32,613 bases of DNA from Bacteroidales bacterium (GTDB lineage Bacteria; Bacteroidota; Bacteroidia; Bacteroidales; F082): assembly GCA_024400295.1 (NCBI GenBank), contig JAKSNA010000031.1, positions 1 to 32,613 on the forward strand, in the 5' to 3' direction. The notes beneath the pieces are model-generated. The model did not search any database and was not told the origin of the DNA. It saw only the letters and a list, made by a program, of their open reading frames with translations. Position numbers and translations under genes: made by a program. The first letter of the stretch is position 1. Each line of letters opens with the position of its first letter. Positions 27,371 through 32,613 of this stretch are shown piece after piece.

Positions 27371-27698
27371 TTCATAACATAGTCTTTGACAGAAGCGAGA
27401 TTAAAATAGAACCCGCAAAATTTGATTCCAAAGTCTCGTCAATGTATCTTGAGTCAATTGAGAGTATTGACGTGATATTTTGCGATTTAATAATTGCATC
27501 GCATTCAATCGCATTCGGTACAGCGGTGAATGCTTGATTTGTTAAAAGAGTAGAGAGTAAAGATGAAAGAGTAGTGTTGAGTGTCTTATTCGGATTATTC
27601 GTGAGATTCGTGGTGGTAATTTTTCGTGGTGACAAAATTTTTTGTGTCATGTTGCCGCTTGCTTCCTCATATTTTGTATTTTTGTAAAAATTTTTGAA
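27371..27698. other. gene-poor debris upstream of the TerB/DnaJ gene
   Basis: AT-rich sequence without a convincing gene. A 92-codon minus-strand frame (27372-27650) has low-complexity Thr/Asn/Leu composition and no family resemblance. The stretch near 27590-27650, with ATTCGTGAGATTCGTGG and TTTTTCGTGGTG, looks like degenerate repeat sequence. The region joins the lost T9SS gene to the promoter of the next gene and looks like a deletion or insertion breakpoint. Confidence 0.5.
27652..27684 (+). promoter_or_regulatory. promoter of the TerB/DnaJ gene
   Basis: TTG (27652-27654) and TATTTTTG (27677-27684) are 22 nt apart. The ATG at 27699 follows 14 nt after the -7 element. The position argues against the upstream ATG at 27642. 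Confidence 0.5.
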
Positions 27699-28532
27699 AT
27701 GATAAGATTTATCGGTTTTTTGGCTTTGTTAGCCATTGTGAGTGGTGTGATCCGACTCGTTAGAGGAAATGCAAAACGTTCTGATTCAAATGTTTATATG
27801 AATGGTGGTGGTTGTTCGAGGTGGTTTGGTGCCGGTATCGGCTGGGCTTTTGGCGGTCCGATCGGCGCAATAATCGGTTTCGCTCTCGGTTCAATATTGG
27901 GCGGTGGTTCCATTACTAAAGAGGATGTGAAATTCATGGGTGAAAACAAGCAGCAGCAGGATTTCACAGCAAGTCTGTTGGTGCTCACCGCTGCGGTCAT
28001 GAAGGCCGACGGCGTGGTGAAGAAATCGGAGCTTGATTATGTCAAGAGGTTTTTCCTTACAAATTTCGGCCAGGAACAGGCAGAGAAATACGTTCTGATG
28101 CTTCGTGAGGTCTTGAAGCAGGACATCAATGTCGCGGATGTCAGCCGGCAGGTCGGGCGTTACATGGAATATTCGTCAAAACTGCAGATACTGCATTATC
28201 TTTTCGGGATAGCCTCCGCCGACGGGCAGGTGCATGATTCAGAGGTTGATATTATTGGCACAATCTCGAGTTATATGGGAATCTATGATAATGATTTTCA
28301 GTCGGTCAAGGCGATGTTCGTGAAGGATGTTGACGATGCCTACACGATTCTCGGTGTTGAGCCGTCGGCTGCTGACGATGAGATTAAAAAAGCGTATCGG
28401 GAGATGGCAAAGAAAAACCATCCCGACAAGGTGGCGTACCTTGGCGATGACATTCGCAAGGCGGCGGAGAAGAAGTTTCAGGAGATCAACGACGCGTACG
28501 ACAAAATCAAGAAGCAGCGCGGAATGGTCTGA
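27699..28532 (+). CDS. DjlA-like membrane protein with TerB and DnaJ domains
   Basis: A 277-residue protein with the layout of DjlA-type co-chaperones: an N-terminal membrane segment ([21 protein letters not shown]), a glycine-rich hydrophobic hairpin (about 43-70), a helical TerB/DjlA-N domain (about 88-208; [15 protein letters not shown] and [15 protein letters not shown] carry the paired acidic motifs) and a C-terminal J domain (211-277) with the HPD tripeptide at 241-243. It is expected to stimulate DnaK at the membrane. The frame is open from 27642, but that start precedes the promoter core, so 27699 is used. Its stop lies only 3 nt from the stop of the convergent porin gene. Confidence 0.9.
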   Translation: MIRFIGFLALLAIVSGVIRLVRGNAKRSDSNVYMNGGGCSRWFGAGIGWAFGGPIGAIIGFALGSILGGGSITKEDVKFMGENKQQQDFTASLLVLTAAVMKADGVVKKSELDYVKRFFLTNFGQEQAEKYVLMLREVLKQDINVADVSRQVGRYMEYSSKLQILHYLFGIASADGQVHDSEVDIIGTISSYMGIYDNDFQSVKAMFVKDVDDAYTILGVEPSAADDEIKKAYREMAKKNHPDKVAYLGDDIRKAAEKKFQEINDAYDKIKKQRGMV

Positions 28533-28535
28533 TTG

Positions 28536-30533
28536 CTATTTGTACAGCCTCCAATTCAGTCCGAAAATGAATTTGTAATCTCTCACTGGATAGTGCGGCG
28601 TCGAGAAATACCTGTTATCTTTTGAGAACGAGTATATATTGGTTATTCCGACGAAAATGTTCGAGCGTTTCAGTTTGAATGTCAGGAAGAAATCGACGAA
28701 TGGGTAATTTCCGATTTTGACTTCGTTCTGAAGGTGGTAAGTCCTCAATGCCGGCATATACGCATCAGCGTAATACTCTGTGAAATAGTTGATTACGAAT
28801 GCCGGCTGCAATGATGAAACATTTTTCACGAGTCTGATGTTCCAGCCAAATTTTATTTTTCCGTAGAAAAGTGGCAGATGGATGACATCTTCGTTGTTTG
28901 TTTTTTGCATTGAAAGAACCCCCGAAATCTCAAACACTCTTATCTTGAAATCGAGATTGGCATACAGCGATGACACATTGACAGCACCTGTGTGTTGGGC
29001 TGGTTTGGCGTTTTCCGCGAAATAAATGTAGTGGTCTATTGTAGTGTTCTTTATGCCGACGTTGAACCATCTGTATTCGTATGAGCCTTTCAGCAGCATG
29101 TACGTTGCGGGGCTGAAGTCGTTTTCCCAGCGGAAATTATTTGAGTAATAATACGTTTCAAACCAGTCTGGCGATTTCCTCGCCATGTTGATGTCAAAGA
29201 CAAGTGCGCCGATGTTTTTTTTGTAAGTGCCGAGAAATTGCTTCCATTGTCCGCAGATTCTGAAGTCTCCTGCATGATAATCGCTGAAAATCAACTCTCC
29301 GTTGCCAGTGATTCTTGTTGATTTAAACAGGTTTATTACGATTGCGGCGGATGCACGCAGGTTTGAGTATTTTCTGTCGCCGAATCTTTGGTTTGTCAGA
29401 TAGTCATTATAGCCTTTGTGCTGTGTGTAGTTATGTTCGACACCGAACGAAAGGTAAAATGGTATGTCGTTTGAATATTCTCTGTAACTTAATGAGTTCC
29501 ATGAAATTGCGTTTTTAATTGTGTTGAAGCTAAGGCTATCAAAAGTGAGTGACTTGTTGATGACAGAGTCAAAAGGAGTGTAAAATGTTGAAGTTGGATT
29601 TGCATCTTCATAAACATATCTATTCCTTTGGTAGTCAAAAGTGTAGTTGATTCTGCCGAGTCCGATTTTCCGTCTGGAAGTTTTTTTATGTATAATTGTA
29701 TCAATGGAGTTTTTAATTGTGTCATTTACAATTAATGTATCGGATTCAGCAATATCATTGTTGTTTATTGTGGCTTTTTTACTTAGGACAAAGTGTTGGT
29801 TTATGCCGAAACCATCAACTCTGATAAGGTTTGATGCGTTAGTCAGGTTTACTTCGTAAAGGGACTTATCTGTTTCAATGTTATTTGTAAAAATGGCATC
29901 GTCAGTAATGCCGCCGCTTTCATAGTTTTGGATTTTGTTTGTAAAGTAATAAGTATTAAAGCCGTAGCGTTGGTTTTTTGTGTTCCATCTAAGATTAATC
30001 CAGAAATTGATGTTTTGTGCGTAGCTTCTTTTATAAACTGAAGGTACGTCATCGACATTAAAATACATGGTTATAAAGAATCTCGGAAGGAGTTCACGGC
30101 AGAAAGTCGCATGGAAATGTTGTTCTTTCTTGCTGCCCATCATGTAGTTTAAATCTGTAAAAGGTTGATAGACAATAGGGTATAAGATGTGTTCTTTTGT
30201 TTTTAGATATTGGCTGAAATTTGCGAGTTTATCATTGAATCCGAGAGTGGTAGGGTAGGAGAACTCAAGATTTTTGTGGGCGTGTCCTGCGTTGCTCAGA
30301 GTGTGATACGATTGGAATTGAGGGTCAGCAGGGTCGAAGAATGACGCTCCGAGCGTTGTGGTGTCCCAAACGTGAATATTGCCAAGTTGTTGGTTTTCAA
30401 GTCTTTCATAGAAATATCTGACTAAAGTTGAATCGACATTTATTGAGTCATTTTCATGAAAAAGACTTCTTGCTGTCATTGATAAGTGACAGAAAATCAA
30501 CGTTGTTAATATGATAAATTTATAATTTTTCAC
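28536..30533 (-). CDS. putative outer-membrane porin (Porin_10-like)
   Basis: A 665-residue beta-barrel protein. A signal peptide (about 1-23, FIILTTLIFCHLSMTA) is followed by a periplasmic lead-in and then the family-type sequence QPFTDLNYMMGSKKEQHFHATFCREL. Many alternating aromatic strands run to the C-terminal FIFGLNWRLYK, typical of an outer-membrane barrel. Overall it matches the putative porin family (Porin_10) of Bacteroidota; the substrate is unknown. The start is a GTG at 30533, only 3 nt after the -7 core, so translation may begin at or near the mRNA 5' end. The next in-frame Met would remove the signal peptide. Confidence 0.85.
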   Translation of the reverse strand: MKNYKFIILTTLIFCHLSMTARSLFHENDSINVDSTLVRYFYERLENQQLGNIHVWDTTTLGASFFDPADPQFQSYHTLSNAGHAHKNLEFSYPTTLGFNDKLANFSQYLKTKEHILYPIVYQPFTDLNYMMGSKKEQHFHATFCRELLPRFFITMYFNVDDVPSVYKRSYAQNINFWINLRWNTKNQRYGFNTYYFTNKIQNYESGGITDDAIFTNNIETDKSLYEVNLTNASNLIRVDGFGINQHFVLSKKATINNNDIAESDTLIVNDTIKNSIDTIIHKKTSRRKIGLGRINYTFDYQRNRYVYEDANPTSTFYTPFDSVINKSLTFDSLSFNTIKNAISWNSLSYREYSNDIPFYLSFGVEHNYTQHKGYNDYLTNQRFGDRKYSNLRASAAIVINLFKSTRITGNGELIFSDYHAGDFRICGQWKQFLGTYKKNIGALVFDINMARKSPDWFETYYYSNNFRWENDFSPATYMLLKGSYEYRWFNVGIKNTTIDHYIYFAENAKPAQHTGAVNVSSLYANLDFKIRVFEISGVLSMQKTNNEDVIHLPLFYGKIKFGWNIRLVKNVSSLQPAFVINYFTEYYADAYMPALRTYHLQNEVKIGNYPFVDFFLTFKLKRSNIFVGITNIYSFSKDNRYFSTPHYPVRDYKFIFGLNWRLYK

Positions 30534-30536
30534 GCC

Positions 30537-30545
30537 GCAAAGATA
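30537..30545 (-). promoter_or_regulatory. promoter -7 core abutting the porin start codon
   Basis: The minus strand reads TATCTTTGC, followed by GGC and then the GTG start. A transcript from this core would start at or within the first codons, implying a leaderless message unless another promoter lies upstream. Confidence 0.5.
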
Positions 30546-30605
30546 GCAAAATTAGTTGAAAGGCTGGCGAAAAAAATGAAAGGAAACGGTTTGAGGTAAA
30601 ACGAG

Positions 30606-30633
30606 GCAGAGATGGGGCAAGTCCCGTCTCTGC
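30606..30633. repeat. imperfect palindrome, dispersed family copy C
   Basis: GCAGAGATGGGGCA (30606-30619) pairs imperfectly with AGTCCCGTCTCTGC (30620-30633). The following CTTTTGAAAACTGCCTCTC resembles the sequence after copy A (254-275), so homology extends beyond the palindrome. It lies between the porin and FISUMP genes. Confidence 0.65.
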
Positions 30634-30685
30634 CTTTTGAAAACTGCCTCTCTCTTCCTTGACAAGGCAGGTTAAATTCTAAGAA

Positions 30686-31960
30686 CTACCGAGCGGCGCA
30701 CACGGGCCGGACCGATTGCCCATATTCGCGGTAGTCGTTGTTCGTGTTCACGTTACCGGAATAGAAGTACAAGTCGTACGCGTTGTCCGTGTCGGCGATG
30801 CGGAGCGAACTCGACCAGTAGTAGCCGTGGGAACCCGCTTGGTGGGGGCTGTCGCTATAGCTCTTATAGCCGGCGGCAGGCAGGAATATGCTCGTGCCGG
30901 TAGAACCTGTGACGCGATAGCCGTTCTTTCCGTCCTGAGTCGTCCATGTCCACGTGCAGTCGGTCAATTCATGCATCTCATCGTATGTCGGCATGCGCCA
31001 CGCACCGCCCCAGTTCGCACGGGCAGCATCGTCTGCCAGTTCGAGAACCCTCTTGTTGTCAACAGTGCCGTGACTCGAATCCGTGTTGTACTTGGTGAGG
31101 GTGTTGTACGAACCGTTGCACCACTTGTAGGTGCTCCAATTGTACGTGCTTTTTGTCTCCGTCTCGCCCCAGGCGAAGTAGTCGCCGTAGTCCTCTGGCT
31201 TGCTCGCGCCTACGTTGCATGTTGCCCACAGCGTGCCGCTCGGGAGGCCGAGGTCAACGTATGCGTGGCCATTGATTTCGCCGCCACCACCGCTCAGCGT
31301 GGTGAAGCTCTTCTGCTCGCCGTAGCCTGTGCCTCTGCTGTTGGTGGCGTACGCACGAATATAGTACGTAGTATTTGCCCAAAGCTCCGTGATGCTGCTT
31401 GTAAAACTGCCTGTCCCGCTGCCGTTAGTGGTATGCGAGTTGGAGACCAACGGATTCGGCGACGTGCTCCAGCACACGCCTCGGGCTGTCACGGTGGCTC
31501 CGCCGTCAGATGTCACATTACCGCCGCAGGTGGCAGTGGATCGAGTGATATTCGAAACGGAAGACGTGGTGACAGTCGGTACAGACACACGCGATGTGAT
31601 GAAAATTTTCTGTTCGCCGTAACTCGTGCCTTTGCTGTCGGTAGCATACGCACGAACATAGTACGTAGTATTTGTCCAAAGCCCCGTAATGCTGCTCGTG
31701 AAACTGCCCATCCCACTGCCGTCAGTGGTGTGCGAGTCGGAAACAGTCGGATTCGACGATATACTCCAGCACACGCCGCGCTCGTCACAGTCGGCACCGA
31801 CGTATGCACTCACGACAGCACTGAAACCGGTTATTTCGGTAATCTCATTCGTTTTTATATTCACAAGCTCGCCACTCGGCATTTCAGGATCCTTCCTGCA
31901 CGATGCCATCATAAGAACTATGAGGCCTATCATCGACATTTTCGTTATTATCGTTTTCAT
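30686..31960 (-). CDS. FISUMP-domain lipoprotein with two beta-sandwich repeats
   Basis: A 424-residue surface or periplasmic lipoprotein. The signal peptide ends in a lipobox MMASC (Cys21). Two Fn3-like repeats follow (about 37-122 and 127-221), each with RGVCWS, SHTT(D/N)GSG, FTSSIT and YYVRAYAT/YYIRAYAT. The C-terminal domain (about 229-424) begins GHAYVDLGLPSGTLWATCNV and ends YGQSVRPVCAAR, with WRMPTYDEMHEL and GYYWSSS between, diagnostic of the Fibrobacter succinogenes major paralogous (FISUMP) domain. Function is unknown; such proteins are taken to bind surface ligands or glycans. The start ATG at 31960 is 7 nt from the tandem-repeat zone. Confidence 0.92.
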   Translation of the reverse strand: MKTIITKMSMIGLIVLMMASCRKDPEMPSGELVNIKTNEITEITGFSAVVSAYVGADCDERGVCWSISSNPTVSDSHTTDGSGMGSFTSSITGLWTNTTYYVRAYATDSKGTSYGEQKIFITSRVSVPTVTTSSVSNITRSTATCGGNVTSDGGATVTARGVCWSTSPNPLVSNSHTTNGSGTGSFTSSITELWANTTYYIRAYATNSRGTGYGEQKSFTTLSGGGGEINGHAYVDLGLPSGTLWATCNVGASKPEDYGDYFAWGETETKSTYNWSTYKWCNGSYNTLTKYNTDSSHGTVDNKRVLELADDAARANWGGAWRMPTYDEMHELTDCTWTWTTQDGKNGYRVTGSTGTSIFLPAAGYKSYSDSPHQAGSHGYYWSSSLRIADTDNAYDLYFYSGNVNTNNDYREYGQSVRPVCAAR

Positions 31961-31966
31961 GATGGA

Positions 31967-32087
31967 TTTTGACTATTTGACTATTTGACAATCTTTTTGA
32001 CTTTTTGACTTTTTGACTTTTTGACTTTTTGACTTTTTGACTTTTTGACTTTAGACTTTAGACTTTTGACTTTAGACTTTTGACTTT
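31967..32087 (-). repeat. 8-bp tandem repeat zone (CTTTTTGA)n
   Basis: Seven perfect head-to-tail copies of CTTTTTGA run from 31993 to 32048, flanked by degenerate units (CTATTTGA on the left; CTTTAGA and CTTTTGA on the right). The array fills nearly the whole gap between the OM barrel gene and the FISUMP gene. No separate promoter core is visible in the gap. Confidence 0.85.
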
Positions 32088-32613
32088 CTACTTCCTCTTA
32101 AGACAGAACCCTATTCCGACCTTAATTTCCATATAATCTGTCCCTATTGTCGTCACGCCGGCGGAGACGCTGAAGCCTTTTATGTGCGCCATCAGACCTG
32201 CATCGAAGGAGACACCTTTGTAGGCACCACTTGGCGGTTCAGCCAATCTGCCGTCGTCCATCTTCCAGAGCAGCGTGCGTTTGCCATATCCCACACCGGC
32301 GTAGAGATACAGCGGACATCCGAGTTTGTACATTCCACCAGCCGTAACAGAGAAGCGCGAAGTCACCTTCTCCTTGAAGGAATATGACAACGGTGCGTCT
32401 TCACCTTCTATCAAACCGTTCTCATCACATGTCAGGTCGGCTTTGGAGAAGTTGAAGTTCGTCATGACGCTTGCATACCAGCCCCATTGTTTCACCTGTC
32501 CGATGGTGAGGCCGAACGACGTCTGCGGCGCTGTTGAAAGCGCTCCGTCGAGGAGCAGGAAATTCACGCCGTCTGGCTCCCGGTTCGAGGGTGTCTCCGC
32601 TTTTACCCCGAAC
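32088..32613 (-). CDS. outer-membrane beta-barrel protein, C-terminal part (runs off the window)
   Basis: The last 175 residues of a minus-strand gene whose 5' end is beyond 32613. The frame stays open to the window edge, so the GTG at 32567 is not its true start. The sequence alternates short hydrophobic strands and turns (SFGLTIGQVKQWGWYASV, RFSVTAGGMYKLGCPLYLYA, SVSAGVTTIGTDYMEIKVGI) and ends GFCLKRK, as in small Bacteroidales outer-membrane barrels. Such barrels are often the C-terminal domain of larger multidomain proteins, so the missing N-terminus may carry another function. It may share a transcript with the downstream FISUMP gene. Confidence 0.75.
   Translation of the reverse strand, partial: FGVKAETPSNREPDGVNFLLLDGALSTAPQTSFGLTIGQVKQWGWYASVMTNFNFSKADLTCDENGLIEGEDAPLSYSFKEKVTSRFSVTAGGMYKLGCPLYLYAGVGYGKRTLLWKMDDGRLAEPPSGAYKGVSFDAGLMAHIKGFSVSAGVTTIGTDYMEIKVGIGFCLKRK

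Noticed and set aside
27372..27650. A 92-codon minus-strand ORF upstream of the TerB/DnaJ gene
   Set aside because: Its composition is low-complexity Thr/Asn/Leu, its start lies in degenerate repeat sequence, and no motif or family resemblance is visible.
32088..32567. A complete 159-codon gene starting at GTG 32567
   Set aside because: The frame continues without a stop to the window edge with similar composition, so this is an internal codon of a truncated gene.

Overview
The window looks like a piece of chromosome from a member of the Bacteroidota, most likely the order Bacteroidales. The evidence is the repeated promoter core TAnnTTTG(C) ahead of genes (for example 407-415, 2175-2183, 11363-11371, 27236-27244, 30537-30545), the near absence of Shine-Dalgarno sites, a type IX secretion sorting-signal remnant (27290-27367), a FISUMP lipoprotein, a Porin_10-type barrel protein, and the AAA-ATPase_like/PDDEXK_9 and DUF4143 ATPase families that are abundant in this group. 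No tRNA, rRNA, CRISPR array or complete insertion sequence was seen.

Layout, left to right. 1-437 is a repeat-rich intergenic region (hairpins, a dispersed repeat in two copies, a 9-bp tandem repeat) leading into an AAA-ATPase_like/PDDEXK_9 gene (438-1994). 2246-7414 is an operon: tpiA, prmA and a large exported protein of unknown function. dnaN (7495-8619) has its own promoter and converges on pckA across a bidirectional terminator. A polysaccharide deacetylase (minus) and an LpxL/HtrB-type acyltransferase (plus) are divergent and concern the cell envelope. A DUF4143 ATPase (12327-13673, minus) follows, with three 33-bp-spaced direct repeats in front of it.

13882-23222 is a defence island on the minus strand. 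Read 5' to 3' it is hsdM, a DUF1016/YhcG-type PD-(D/E)XK nuclease, hsdS, an ABC-type ATPase of the PrrC/RloC-like kind, and hsdR: a type I restriction-modification system with two extra genes. The ATPase sits between hsdS and hsdR, the slot that the anticodon nuclease gene prrC occupies in the E. coli EcoprrI cassette. The DUF1016 gene has its own Bacteroidota promoter and is bracketed by a 25-bp near-identical repeat (23 of 25). The repeat downstream of it still encodes the last seven residues and stop codon of HsdM, overlapping the hsdS start. This reads as a scar of insertion into an originally overlapping hsdM-hsdS pair. The ATPase gene has two strong GGAGG ribosome sites, from a small duplication that creates a 7-codon upstream ORF.

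23426-27162 holds an EFR1-type flavodoxin/ferredoxin and pyruvate phosphate dikinase (ppdK). With pckA and tpiA this gives three genes near the PEP/pyruvate node of a fermentative metabolism. 27290-27698 is debris, including the end of a lost type IX-secreted protein. The right end carries a DjlA-like TerB/DnaJ membrane protein, a putative porin, a FISUMP lipoprotein with two 99-codon repeats, an 8-bp tandem repeat, and the C-terminal part of an outer-membrane barrel protein that runs off the window.
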